This document shows positions 27,266-36,040 of a DNA stretch of 64,000 bases, piece by piece. Under the pieces are notes generated by a model. It made no database searches, was not told the DNA's origin, and was given only the letters and a program-made list of their open reading frames with translations. The stretch is from Kangiella geojedonensis (lineage in GTDB: Bacteria; Pseudomonadota; Gammaproteobacteria; Enterobacterales; Kangiellaceae). The first letter of the stretch is position 1; each line of letters starts with the position of its first letter. The position numbers and the translations under genes are program-made. The stretch covers positions 2,046,001-2,110,000 of the forward strand of contig NZ_CP010975.1 of NCBI RefSeq assembly GCF_000981765.1, given 5' to 3'.

Positions 27266-27613
27266 CTAGTGTAAATGACTCAAGTGAGACACTTCATCAA
27301 ACTTTCGTATCGCACCAATCAACTTGTCAGAGTCTGGATTTTCTTTAAACGCTTCTTGTGCTATTGGTGCTATTTGCGCAGGTCCCGGCGGTAGTTGCTT
27401 ACGCTCAACGCTACGGCGCATTCTTGGTAAGAATACAAACTGCAACCATTGCTCCAGCTTTAAGGTATCCACACAAAAAGGCATGGAGCTTTCCAGAGCC
27501 TCAGGCGCAGGTCGCTTTTGTGACCACAAACCCAATTCCATCAGTCGCTTTTCGATCGTATCGAACACTTTTAAATATTCATCAAACCAATCTATCTGTT
27601 TCATCCGTATCAC
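27266..27613 (-). CDS. yqcC: YqcC family protein
   Basis: 115 residues. The pattern FDTIEKRLMELGLWSQKRPAPEALESSMPF, then LEQWLQFVFLPRMRRSVE and LPPGPAQIAPIAQEAF, is typical of YqcC (DUF446), a small cytoplasmic helical protein of unknown role. A second start is possible at codon 4. First gene of a probable two-gene unit with the DksA-type zinc finger. Confidence 0.86.
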   Translation of the reverse strand: MIRMKQIDWFDEYLKVFDTIEKRLMELGLWSQKRPAPEALESSMPFCVDTLKLEQWLQFVFLPRMRRSVERKQLPPGPAQIAPIAQEAFKENPDSDKLIGAIRKFDEVSHLSHLH

Positions 27614-27687
27614 TAACCTTCTTGTATTAAAACCAATTTTACACCATTTGACTCATAATTTCAGATTCGGTTACTAACCACTAGGCA

Positions 27688-27715
27688 TAAAAAAAGCCCG
27701 CCATAAGACGGGCTT
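27688..27715 (-). terminator. Terminator of the TonB receptor gene
   Basis: AAGCCCG (27694-27700) pairs with CGGGCTT (27709-27715); on the minus strand a run of seven Ts follows to 27689. Located about 20 bases past the receptor stop. Confidence 0.85.
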
Positions 27716-27734
27716 CTGACGCTATTGAACACGC

Positions 27735-29960
27735 TTAGAAAGATAGCTTAACACCAACTTTCGCTGTTCTTGGCTTGTCTGGACGTGCGCCATAAGGCTC
27801 ACGAGCAACGATTGAGTCTTCATCAGTGATATTCTCAATAGTCGCGTAGAAAGCGACATTCTCATTCGCTTGAATTTCACCAGATAGATCAATTAAAGTG
27901 CGTTCATCTGTGCGTTCAAACTCACCGCATGCAGGCTTAGTGCAAAGCGAGTCAAAATAGTTAATGCTAGCTAACACACTCCACTCAGAGTTATCGTAGC
28001 CAAGCATCAACTGCGCTTGGTTTTCAGGGATGTAAGGAATCGGTTGACCCGCTGTGACATCGCCCCAAACGTTACTGTCGAACGAGCTACCGAACTCAGT
28101 ATCCGTAAATGTATAGCTTAAACGTGCAGGCCAGTTTTCAGCTAACTCACCCGTAACCAACAGCTCAACACCTTTAACTTCAGCTTTACCGCCGTTAAAT
28201 TTGTCACCTTCGTTGTTAATGTCACAACCACTGTTAGCTAAAGTACACTCGCCAAGTAAGTTCTCGTAGTCACTGAAAAATGCGATCAACTCACTTGAGT
28301 ACTGAGAACCACTAAAGCGTAGCCCCATCTCATAGTTCCAGCTTTCTTCAGGCTTGTCACTAGCGCTACTTCCTGGAGGTGCAAAACCTTTGTGTGCACC
28401 GAACAATACGCTCGTTGTATCATTGATTGCCCACACAGCACCGAAGCCTGGAAGGACTTCTGAAACGCTATTAGTACGAATGCTTGCTGCCGCTGAGCGG
28501 TCTGGCGCAGAACTCCAATCTTCACGCTTTAGCTCAACGTCTTCATAACGCACGCCTGGTGTTAACGTCCAGTCACCCCATGTAATGGTGTCTGTTAAGT
28601 AGTAAGAGTTAGCTTCTGCCGAATCAATACGGTTACCCGCATCACCCCACACACCTGCATCGACGACGACTAGCTGACCGTTTTCTTGTGCGAAGAAGCC
28701 TTGACGTTGGAATCGATCCGCTTCGTCTTCGTGTACGCGAATACCTAGCTGCATGTAGTGGTCTGCATCACCCGTCATAAAGTTCCAGTCTAGGCGAGCC
28801 TGAATACCTTCACTTAAATAAGAGCGGTTACCGTCAACTTTATCAATTAAGTCATTGCCGCTATCTGCGCCATTAAGGATTGACTGGTAATAATTCGCTA
28901 ACGAACTGCCTCGGTTAGTATTAATTTCACCAATCACCGACGACCAACTAACACTGTTATAGCTACCAGGGTTAGCCGTATCTTCTACATAAAACTTACC
29001 CGTTTTATACCAGTTACGCGCAAAATCATTCTGATAAGCAGTAATGTTCAAATCAAAGCTATCGCTTAGGTCAGCAAAGTAGCTCAATACCACTTGCTGA
29101 TGCTTACCCTTGAAGTTATCGCCAGCTGAAACGCCATACATTCTGTATGGATCCGCCGCATAATCAACGTCAGTCAAACCCATGTAAGACTGATCTGACT
29201 CTTCATAAGAGTTCTGCAATTTAATATCAAGTTGCTGGTAAACGTTGGCATCAGAATCTGTGTTAAAACGTAACTTTACGATTTGATCAGACTTTTCGAA
29301 GCCTGTGTCCTGACCAATGCGGTCAATTGTTTTAAAGCCGTCAGACTGATGATCATTCACTTCGAGTAAGTAACCAAAGTTATCGAAGCTGTCGCCATAA
29401 TAGAAGTAGCCATGAAGCTCTTCATGCTGGCCTTTTTCTAACTTCAACTGACCTTCGCCATCTTGTGGGATCTGACGAGAAATCAAGTTAACTGCGCCGC
29501 CTACGGTAAATGGACCATACTTAATATTGGCTGGGCCTTTTAAGACTTCGATGCCGGTAATGCGATCAAAGGTTGGGAAGTAATAAGCCGATGATGCTGC
29601 ATAAGGCGCTGGCGCGATGAGTACACCATCTTCCATCAAGCTAACACGACCAGTACGACTCGTACCCGTACCACGTAAACCAATATTAGGACGTAGTCCT
29701 AAACCATCTTCTAGCTGGACATACACACCAGGAACTTGACGAACAGCACGATTGACGTCGCTATACTTGAATTGCTCTAACTCAGCTTCCGTTACAATAT
29801 GTGCAGAGCCCGCAACTTTTTTTGCGCTAGAACTATCACCAATAATAGTGATCGTCTCTAAATCTTCCTTTTGTTTTTCTTCAGCAATTGCAGGTGATGC
29901 AGTTGCCATCCCCAATACCACGGCAGAGGCCACGATACTAAAATGAAAAGGAGCTTTCAT
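27735..29960 (-). CDS. TonB-dependent outer-membrane receptor, FecA-like, iron-regulated
   Basis: 741 residues with a signal peptide (cleavage near ASPAIAEE). TonB box candidate DLETITIIG at the start of the mature protein, plug domain (DVNRAVRQVPGVYVQ, NIGLRGTGTSRTGRVSLMEDG, GIEVLKGPANIKYGPFTVGGAVNLIS), and a 22-strand barrel ending in KPRTAKVGVKLSF. The plug wording resembles FecA-type ferric citrate receptors, but no FecR-style N-terminal signalling domain is present. A Fur box precedes it at 30021-30036. Imports an iron chelate through the outer membrane; the ligand is not known. Monocistronic, with terminator. Confidence 0.93.
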   Translation of the reverse strand: MKAPFHFSIVASAVVLGMATASPAIAEEKQKEDLETITIIGDSSSAKKVAGSAHIVTEAELEQFKYSDVNRAVRQVPGVYVQLEDGLGLRPNIGLRGTGTSRTGRVSLMEDGVLIAPAPYAASSAYYFPTFDRITGIEVLKGPANIKYGPFTVGGAVNLISRQIPQDGEGQLKLEKGQHEELHGYFYYGDSFDNFGYLLEVNDHQSDGFKTIDRIGQDTGFEKSDQIVKLRFNTDSDANVYQQLDIKLQNSYEESDQSYMGLTDVDYAADPYRMYGVSAGDNFKGKHQQVVLSYFADLSDSFDLNITAYQNDFARNWYKTGKFYVEDTANPGSYNSVSWSSVIGEINTNRGSSLANYYQSILNGADSGNDLIDKVDGNRSYLSEGIQARLDWNFMTGDADHYMQLGIRVHEDEADRFQRQGFFAQENGQLVVVDAGVWGDAGNRIDSAEANSYYLTDTITWGDWTLTPGVRYEDVELKREDWSSAPDRSAAASIRTNSVSEVLPGFGAVWAINDTTSVLFGAHKGFAPPGSSASDKPEESWNYEMGLRFSGSQYSSELIAFFSDYENLLGECTLANSGCDINNEGDKFNGGKAEVKGVELLVTGELAENWPARLSYTFTDTEFGSSFDSNVWGDVTAGQPIPYIPENQAQLMLGYDNSEWSVLASINYFDSLCTKPACGEFERTDERTLIDLSGEIQANENVAFYATIENITDEDSIVAREPYGARPDKPRTAKVGVKLSF

Positions 29961-30020
29961 GTTATTACCTAACTGGTTATCTATAGAATATGACTTTCGG
30001 GTGAGATTATAAATCTAAAT

Positions 30021-30039
30021 GATAATGATTACCATCACA
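30021..30039. promoter_or_regulatory. Fur box upstream of the TonB receptor
   Basis: GATAATGATTACCATCACA matches the 19-base Fur consensus at 14 positions, including the whole first nine bases GATAATGAT. It lies 61 bases ahead of the receptor start, which is where a repressor of iron uptake would act. Confidence 0.75.
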
Positions 30040-30043
30040 TATT

Positions 30044-30580
30044 TTATTTTTTTGACGGTTTCTTAGCTAGCTTTCGTTGCAGGGTTCGTCGATGCATTCC
30101 TAAAGCTCTAGCGGTGGCAGAAACATTGCCCTCATGCTGGGCCAGTACAGTTTGGATATGCTCCCACTCAAGCCTATCAACTGATAAAGGTTCTGCCTCA
30201 TGCTCCTTATCGGTTGCTGTTGGTGCCTCTTCAAGAGCTTGCAGTATTTGCTTCGTTGTGGCGGGTTTTGGCAGGTAATTATCTGCACCAAGCTTAATCG
30301 CCTGTACCGTAGTGGCAATACTGGCGTATCCGGTTAAAACAAGGATGTTACTGCTGGGGTGATGCTCTCGTAGCTCTGTTAATATTGAAAGTCCTGAGTC
30401 ATCTCCTAGAAAGAGATCTAAAATGATGTAATCCAGTTGAAGCGTTTGATGTCGCTGTTTTGCTTCCTCAACCGAGTGACACACGACGACACTGATGGCT
30501 TTTGTAGACAAAGATCGACTTAACACCTGGGCAAAGACTTCATCATCTTCAACCAATAACAGTTGTTTATTCTCGCTCAA
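30044..30580 (-). CDS. regA: RegA/PrrA/ActR-type redox response regulator
   Basis: 178 residues. Receiver domain with acidic pocket LVEDDE, phosphoacceptor Asp55 in YIILDLFLGDDSG, Thr in LVLTGYASIATTVQAIKLGA, and Lys in YLPKPAT. A short linker leads to a Fis-like helix-turn-helix: HEGNVSATARALGMHRRTLQRKL, the conserved RegA recognition helix. Such regulators control respiration and redox-balancing genes. The start overlaps the end of the sensor gene by four bases (ATGA). A RegA-like palindrome lies in the regB upstream region (31922-31938). Confidence 0.92.
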   Translation of the reverse strand: MSENKQLLLVEDDEVFAQVLSRSLSTKAISVVVCHSVEEAKQRHQTLQLDYIILDLFLGDDSGLSILTELREHHPSSNILVLTGYASIATTVQAIKLGADNYLPKPATTKQILQALEEAPTATDKEHEAEPLSVDRLEWEHIQTVLAQHEGNVSATARALGMHRRTLQRKLAKKPSKK

Positions 30581-31836
30581 GACTGGTCTCCCTCGTCTTT
30601 GCCGTGACTCTGAGTCTGTAGCGGTAAAGCAACGCGAACCTTAGCTCCGGGCTTGTGTGGCATAACTCTTAAGTGCCCACCGACCTGCTCTATACTGGCA
30701 TTAGAAATCAAAGTGCCAATTCCCATACCGCTAGGACCAGTGCGTTCATCACGAGGACGCCACCCATAGTGTTCTATAACATCTTCTGCTAACCCTGCTC
30801 CCTGATCGACGATATCAATACAGCAATAATGTCCATCTTCACTGAGTTGCAAGTGGACCTCATGTTTGCCCGAATCTTTTGATGCTTTAGCAGCGTTGTC
30901 CAGTAAATTCAGTAGCGCACTGTGCAAGCCAATATGGCTGTGCACCCAGCCCTGTATGGCTTGGTCATCTATCACCAGCTGAATGTCAGGGTAGAGTAAT
31001 CGGAAGTTTCGAGACACAATACCTATCAATTCTTTAATCGCGATAGTTCTAAACTGGCCGGATTTAAGCTCGTCAAATTGTTGCTGTATCGATTGCGTAA
31101 TCTGATGGCACCGCTGAACCTGCTGTTGCATGAGTTGCATGTCTTGTTTGTCGTGGCGATCACTTTCCATCATGTCAGCGAGTAACACCGTCAAAGACGA
31201 CAAAGGCGTATTTAACTGATGAGCTGCATCTGCTGCTGATAATCCAAGAGCCATCAGGTAATCGTCTCGCAACTGGCGCTGCTCGTGTTGCTGAATTCGC
31301 TTTTGTTGTTGCCGAATGGCATTAGATAAGTAACTTGCGACATAAAAAATCAAGCCCGCACTGGCGATAAATACCAGCCACATACCTAGAAGGTGGGATG
31401 AGAAGTTACTGGCATGATGATGTTGTGGTTGGTCGATAACATACAATAAAGAGTACACCAGTCCGGCCGCGACAAGCACCACCACCGCCAAATAGCGCTT
31501 TAAAGCCACCGAAGCGGTAACAATCGGTAGTAATAATAAAGAAATCAGTGGGTTGGATGCGCCACCAGTCAAATAAACATAACCACCAAGAAGCGCGACA
31601 TCTAATAGTAAGTTAATTAACAGTGCCTTTTGACTTAGCCGTAATTTTTGGTTAATCCACCCCGACAATAGCAGACAAACCTGCACCACGATCAGCACCC
31701 ACACCATCATGTGGATAGGGTTGACAAACCACAGCATGTAAACCACTTGCATGATAAGCGCGATCGCCCTGATCCAACTCAAGGAAATTAAAATGCTTTG
31801 TGTAAATTTCTTATGATCGATCACGGTGGTTTGCAC
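30577..31836 (-). CDS. regB: RegB/PrrB/ActS-type redox sensor histidine kinase
   Basis: 419 residues. Six hydrophobic segments in the first 170 residues, with GGASNPL (91-97) matching the quinone-sensing GGXXNPF motif. Then the H-box with His206 in AADAAHQLNTPLSSL and, further on, RCHQI with Cys243, matching the redox-active Cys of RegB (RCREI). The kinase core is complete (NLLDNAAKASKD, DIVDQGAGLAEDV, GPSGMGIGTLIS). Start codon is GTG. Operon with regA. Together these features strongly suggest sensing of quinone or thiol redox state. Confidence 0.92.
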   Translation of the reverse strand: MQTTVIDHKKFTQSILISLSWIRAIALIMQVVYMLWFVNPIHMMVWVLIVVQVCLLLSGWINQKLRLSQKALLINLLLDVALLGGYVYLTGGASNPLISLLLLPIVTASVALKRYLAVVVLVAAGLVYSLLYVIDQPQHHHASNFSSHLLGMWLVFIASAGLIFYVASYLSNAIRQQQKRIQQHEQRQLRDDYLMALGLSAADAAHQLNTPLSSLTVLLADMMESDRHDKQDMQLMQQQVQRCHQITQSIQQQFDELKSGQFRTIAIKELIGIVSRNFRLLYPDIQLVIDDQAIQGWVHSHIGLHSALLNLLDNAAKASKDSGKHEVHLQLSEDGHYCCIDIVDQGAGLAEDVIEHYGWRPRDERTGPSGMGIGTLISNASIEQVGGHLRVMPHKPGAKVRVALPLQTQSHGKDEGDQS

Positions 31837-31921
31837 TCGCAGTTAATACGGCAGTTATTCTGACTGATTATAATTCAAGCAAGCCCTATTCCCTATAGCT
31901 AGCCCTCACTTTATGGTTTGG

Positions 31922-31938
31922 TGCGACAATTTGTCGCA
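31922..31938. promoter_or_regulatory. Inverted repeat matching the RegA consensus, between regB and the Met-rich outer-membrane gene
   Basis: TGCGACA (31922-31928), ATT, TGTCGCA (31932-31938): a perfect 7-3-7 palindrome. The inner 15 bases fit the published Rhodobacter RegA site GNGRCRTTNNGNCGC at all but one specified position. It lies 86 bases ahead of regB and 62 bases ahead of the divergent gene at 32000. Confidence 0.65.
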
Positions 31939-31999
31939 TGTTCAGATGGTCCATAAGACACTAAAATCACCTCAGTTTAATTAACCACCCCACGACACA

Positions 32000-32983
32000 A
32001 TGAATACTCCACTTAAAGCATTATTTGCGTTATCAACGACCCTATTAACTGCCACAGCCCTAGCAGATAACAGTTCACGACCAGACAGTCACGCACCGAT
32101 TTCCATTATGGGCGATCATACCCATAGCGAAGGCGAATGGATGGTGTCTTATCGTTTTATGCGTATGAATATGGCTGATAACTACATAGGTAGTAACGAA
32201 GTGAGCACTGAGCAGATCTTGCAAGACTTTATGGTTGCTCCCGAAACTATGGACATGGATATGCACATGATCGGCGCTATGTACGCGCCCAGCGATGATG
32301 TGACACTCATGTTAATGGCAAACTATCTCAGTACTTCCATGGACCATGTCACGCGTATGGGCATGAACTTCACCACTGAAACATCTGGAGTATCAGACAC
32401 TAAGTTAGGCGCGCTACTGAATATTAACCAAAGTGAGCACTCTTCGAGTCATATCAACCTAGCCTTGTCGATACCCACGGGAAGTGTCAAAGAGCAAGAT
32501 CAAACGCCAATGGGCTACACTCGTCTCCCCTACCCCATGCAGCTTGGTTCAGGTACTTACGACATAGAAGTTGGCGCGACTCATACGGAATTCTTTGAAC
32601 AATCTTCTTGGGGAATACAAGCTAAACAGCTATTTAGGACGGGCTATAATGACTTAGACTACCGTTTAGGTAACCGTTTTAACGTCAATAGCTGGTATGC
32701 GCATAATTTAAACCAGAGCGTATCGCTAAATACAACGGTTGCTTACACCAACCAAAGAGATATCAAAGGTCAAGATGACTCACTGAACCCTATGATGGTA
32801 CCGACAGCTCGTACGGACCTACGCAGTGGTTACTTTTGGGATCTTGGTATTGGTGCCAATATAAAAGTTAATTCACACCACCGAATTGCCATTGACTTGG
32901 CGAAAACGGTTCACCAGAACTTAGAAGGCCCACAGCTCGGTCGTGATTGGAGCGCAACATTCGGTTGGCAGTACTTGTTTTAA
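32000..32983 (+). CDS. Met- and His-rich outer-membrane beta-barrel, PF13557-like transporter
   Basis: 327 residues with a signal peptide (TATALADN). The remainder alternates hydrophobic and polar residues and ends in an aromatic strand, FGWQYLF, as in outer-membrane barrels of the Phenol_MetA_deg/transporter family. Residues 38-125 are unusually rich in Met and His: MGDHTHSEGEWMVSYRFMRM and MDMDMHMIGAM, with further MxM spacings near 110 and 125. Such spacing often binds Cu(I) or silver, so a copper link is plausible but inferred. Divergent from regBA, with a RegA-type palindrome between, suggesting redox control. Confidence 0.75.
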   Translation: MNTPLKALFALSTTLLTATALADNSSRPDSHAPISIMGDHTHSEGEWMVSYRFMRMNMADNYIGSNEVSTEQILQDFMVAPETMDMDMHMIGAMYAPSDDVTLMLMANYLSTSMDHVTRMGMNFTTETSGVSDTKLGALLNINQSEHSSSHINLALSIPTGSVKEQDQTPMGYTRLPYPMQLGSGTYDIEVGATHTEFFEQSSWGIQAKQLFRTGYNDLDYRLGNRFNVNSWYAHNLNQSVSLNTTVAYTNQRDIKGQDDSLNPMMVPTARTDLRSGYFWDLGIGANIKVNSHHRIAIDLAKTVHQNLEGPQLGRDWSATFGWQYLF

Positions 32984-33055
32984 TTAGCATCACACTCAAG
33001 AGATCAATCATTCCCCTATAGTTCAATTACAATAAGACAAGTCTCCACTACCATT

Positions 33056-33080
33056 GCTGGCCCTAGGCCAGCTTTTTTTT
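33056..33080 (+). terminator. Terminator of the Met-rich outer-membrane gene
   Basis: GCTGGCC (33056-33062), loop CTA, GGCCAGC (33066-33072), then eight Ts. About 70 bases after the stop. Confidence 0.9.
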
Positions 33081-33182
33081 GTCATTATTAACTTTTGACC
33101 TAAGCTCACAGTCCTATCGCAAATGGTTGTTGTTATCTGCTTACCTTCTATAATAAGGGTTTAAATCACAAGCAGGTGAATC

Positions 33183-33395
33183 ATGAAGTACTACAGCTAT
33201 TTAATCCTCGCGAGTGTCTTTCTGACAATATCTGGGTGCAGTTCCGAGCCAGAAGAAAACACCACCTTGAGCGATTACAAAGAACGTCAACTAGACAAAG
33301 CCAAAGCCGTCGAAGATGAGATGAATAAGCGAGTTGATACTATCAATAAGCAACTAGAACCACAGAACCAAGAAAAAGACGACGACACACAGTAA
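33183..33395 (+). CDS. Small lipoprotein of unknown function
   Basis: 70 residues. Signal peptide with lipobox TISGCSS, then an acidic and charged, mostly helical tail (ERQLDKAKAVEDEMNKRVDTI, ending KDDDTQ). It has AGGTGAATC before the ATG. The helical segment could form a short coiled coil. No family recognised. It precedes greB by nine bases and may be co-transcribed. Confidence 0.75.
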   Translation: MKYYSYLILASVFLTISGCSSEPEENTTLSDYKERQLDKAKAVEDEMNKRVDTINKQLEPQNQEKDDDTQ

Positions 33396-33404
33396 TTCTA
33401 TATC

Positions 33405-33890
33405 ATGAAACGATCGAACCTGATTACAGCGGCAGGAGCTGTTCGCTTACGCAATGAATTAGCCCATCTGTGGAAAAACTTACGACCAGAAGTTACTCGT
33501 GCAATTAACGTCGCAGCCGCCGAAGGTGATCGCAGCGAGAACGCCGAATATATTTACCGTAAAAAACAACTCAGAGAGATTGATCGCCGGGTCCGATACT
33601 TACAAAAACGAACGGCTGAAATGCAAGTTATAGAACATACGCCAAGCAACCAGAATAAAGTGTTCTTTGGCGCTCAAGTAACTGTGTCCGATGACCATAA
33701 CAACGAAACCGTTTATCGGATTGTCGGCTCGGATGAGTTTGATGCGCACCCCGAATATATTAGTGTCGACTCGCCAATGGCTCGGGCATTGCTGGGCAAA
33801 GAATTGGATGATGAAGTTATCGTCAAACTTCCCGAGGAGACAAAGAGGTTATGGATAGTGGATTTACACTACCCAAGCCCTCATGAGTAA
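33405..33890 (+). CDS. greB: Transcription elongation factor GreB
   Basis: 161 residues. N-terminal coiled coil with the acidic tip: LITAAGAVRLRNELAHLW, then AAEGDRSENAEYIYRKKQLREIDRRVRYL, whose DRSENAEY carries the residues that hold Mg2+ in the polymerase channel. The C-terminal FKBP-like domain follows (YRIVGSDEFDAHPEYISVDSPMARALLGK). GreB reactivates backtracked RNA polymerase by stimulating transcript cleavage; the tyrosine-rich GreB tip distinguishes it from GreA. Confidence 0.96.
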   Translation: MKRSNLITAAGAVRLRNELAHLWKNLRPEVTRAINVAAAEGDRSENAEYIYRKKQLREIDRRVRYLQKRTAEMQVIEHTPSNQNKVFFGAQVTVSDDHNNETVYRIVGSDEFDAHPEYISVDSPMARALLGKELDDEVIVKLPEETKRLWIVDLHYPSPHE

Positions 33891-33905
33891 AGTTGCTAAA
33901 GACCT

Positions 33906-34931
33906 CTAAAAGCGATAAGTAATACTCAGTGATCCAAAGCGCCCTTTACCTTCCCTTTCTTCAAAAGGAGAACTTGTTTCAGCAACCGAAAACAGCATTC
34001 CCCACTGCTCCCAATTCCACACGGCTCCGGCAGAAACCGTAAACCCTTCGTGTTTTAGAGTGACTGAGTGACTATCCCGATAAGTGTTTCCATCAACAAA
34101 GATATCATTAAACACATAACGAGCTTGCGCTCCTAAAAACATATAAAAATGATCGCCTGCAGAGCCTGCTAAAGGATTGATATCGCGACCGGGCAAAATG
34201 CTTACCGCTGGGAATGTTTCTTCCAAGCCAGAGCCAAAGCGAACCATGGCAGAAGTAGCCACTTCAGAATTATAAGTGCCAACACTACCGCTAACAAAGG
34301 TGAGAAAGTCAGTACCAAAACCTTCCCCATTGCTCATATCGAACCGCCAGCTACGCTGGCCTGTAATACTAAACACTAATTCATTATGCAGCTGGTTATC
34401 CCATCCTTGCGGTTTCTTCGACCCTGTCAATCTATGCACGACCTTCTGCGTATCTTCTGCTAAAGACGCTGGGCCAACGATACCTAGAATAATAGAAAAC
34501 TGATCAGCAACATCGTTGTCCCAAGCATACAAGGTACTGCGCCATCCGAGTAATCCTGCATAGGGTAAGTCGTCTTCAATCAGTCCCTCCGCCTGAATAT
34601 CCTCAGGTGTTTGCATTCCCTGAAAAATACTAAAGCTCACTGCTTTTTCGCGGGGGTCATCGCGCTCAATGAACAATAAGTCGCTCATGCCAATAAACCA
34701 ATCCGGAGCGCTGGTATCAGCATAATCATCATAAGGTCCGTAACCCCAGCTATAACCAATACCGTTGGTATAACCACCATCTTTGCCCGCGAAAAGATCA
34801 TTCTCCAAGGTTAATGTAGCAAAAGCCCCAACGCCTGGCTCTTCGCCTGTGAAAGCTTCTTCTTTTGGTTCTGCTTTTAATACCATTATAGGTAATACTG
34901 TTAAACCGAATGCTACTACAAGATACCGCAT
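33906..34931 (-). CDS. lpxR: LpxR-like outer-membrane lipid A deacylase
   Basis: About 341 residues. Signal peptide (MRYLVVAFGLTVLPIMVLKA), then the LpxR (DUF2219) pattern: LTLENDLFAGKDGGYTNGI (catalytic Asn/Asp region), DDLPYAGLLGWRSTLY, GIVGPASLAE and GWDNQLHNE. The last strand ends in SLSITYRF, as expected of a barrel. LpxR removes the 3'-acyloxyacyl chain of lipid A in a calcium-dependent way. Start chosen at 34931, with AAGGA eight bases ahead; upstream ATGs would overlap the neighbouring gene. The gene lies right after the unknown membrane protein gene. Confidence 0.86.
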   Translation of the reverse strand: MRYLVVAFGLTVLPIMVLKAEPKEEAFTGEEPGVGAFATLTLENDLFAGKDGGYTNGIGYSWGYGPYDDYADTSAPDWFIGMSDLLFIERDDPREKAVSFSIFQGMQTPEDIQAEGLIEDDLPYAGLLGWRSTLYAWDNDVADQFSIILGIVGPASLAEDTQKVVHRLTGSKKPQGWDNQLHNELVFSITGQRSWRFDMSNGEGFGTDFLTFVSGSVGTYNSEVATSAMVRFGSGLEETFPAVSILPGRDINPLAGSAGDHFYMFLGAQARYVFNDIFVDGNTYRDSHSVTLKHEGFTVSAGAVWNWEQWGMLFSVAETSSPFEEREGKGRFGSLSITYRF

Positions 34932-34947
34932 CTGGGGTTTCCTTATA

Positions 34948-35394
34948 TTAATCTTGACGAGACTTATCTTGACGAGAGTTATCATGAAAAGACGCATCGT
35001 GACGAAACTGTGTTTTAACACGTTGTTTAATGGTTTCAACTAACTGCTGAGTACTTTGCGATTGCTTAACATCTTTTTTCAAGACGTCTTCCACGATATC
35101 AGCTAAGTCATCCACAGTTACCGACTTCTTTTGACCGAATGACTTGTGTTGGAACAAGTTAATGTGATGGTCGCTTTGACGCCCCCACTTCATTAATCGA
35201 TTCCAGTAGTAATCTTCTTTTTTATCACTCACGAGATCCAATAAGTAACACACGAGTCCTATTGGCATTAAAGCAAAGTCTCGTAGCGCATCAATCCAAA
35301 GCTTAAGTTGTAATAGCAATAAATTACGTGTCTTGCGCCAAGTGCTCGACGACTCTTCTTGAGTCAATACCAGCACCTTCTCTTTCTGTGACAT
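34948..35394 (-). CDS. Unknown membrane-associated protein
   Basis: 148 residues, no family recognised. One hydrophobic segment near residues 40-57 (FALMPIGLVCYLLDLVS) follows an amphipathic stretch (RNLLLLQLKLWIDALRD). The C-terminal half is charged and helical, and the last 15 residues contain a duplicated SRQDK motif (NSRQDKSRQD) encoded by a short tandem DNA repeat. It is in an operon-like run with smrA upstream and lpxR downstream. Confidence 0.65.
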   Translation of the reverse strand: MSQKEKVLVLTQEESSSTWRKTRNLLLLQLKLWIDALRDFALMPIGLVCYLLDLVSDKKEDYYWNRLMKWGRQSDHHINLFQHKSFGQKKSVTVDDLADIVEDVLKKDVKQSQSTQQLVETIKQRVKTQFRHDASFHDNSRQDKSRQD

Positions 35395-35403
35395 AGTTAA
35401 TCC

Positions 35404-35985
35404 TTAAGTCGTTTTATTATAGACTTCACGATTTAACTGCTTATCCAATTCATTTTTCTTAAGCAGTACATAAACCGAGCCTAAACCACCGTGCTTTTGT
35501 TGCGCACTGTGGAAAGCCATCACTAAATCATGTTGCTGCAACCAGTGATTAACATGACTCTTTAATACAGCCTGAGGCACACTTCTTTCACCCTTGCCGT
35601 GAGTAATCAATACCATTCGCTTACCCCGTTTAACGCAGGCTTTAATGAAATAAAAAACTTCATCTCGCGCCTCCTTAACGGTCAAGCGGTGCAAATCGGT
35701 ATGAGCTTGTATATCATACTTACCCAACCTCAATTTTTTGTAAACGCCTTCTTGAACTCCCGAACGTTTATATTCCAACCAGGTATTTGGCTCAACAGGC
35801 TCGACAAAATCAGTGCTTAAGTAGTTGGGGTCATGACTCGGTTTACGCCCTACAGCTGACTCTTGTCGTGCCAGCTGTGATAGAGAAGGCTCATCACTTG
35901 GCTGATGCAAGTTGACACGATCATTCTTGATCCGCTTAACATCGCCAAGTACTTTTTTAAATAAGTCTAAATCATCTTGTGCCAT
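35404..35985 (-). CDS. smrA: Smr-domain DNA endonuclease SmrA
   Basis: 193 residues. The C-terminal Smr domain reads HTDLHRLTVKEARDEVFYFI, MVLITHGKGERS, VNHWLQQHDLVMAFHSA and HGGLGSVYVLL, fitting the SmrA/YdaL group (DLH and THGKG are the conserved blocks). The usual DLHG is DLHR here. The N-terminal 70 residues are polar and variable. Smr proteins nick or bind branched DNA or, in some cases, mRNA; the exact role of SmrA is not settled. Confidence 0.88.
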   Translation of the reverse strand: MAQDDLDLFKKVLGDVKRIKNDRVNLHQPSDEPSLSQLARQESAVGRKPSHDPNYLSTDFVEPVEPNTWLEYKRSGVQEGVYKKLRLGKYDIQAHTDLHRLTVKEARDEVFYFIKACVKRGKRMVLITHGKGERSVPQAVLKSHVNHWLQQHDLVMAFHSAQQKHGGLGSVYVLLKKNELDKQLNREVYNKTT

Positions 35986-36040
35986 AACATCACCAACTTA
36001 ATTCCAATAGTGGTTACCGTCATCATTGACGATCTTGGTC

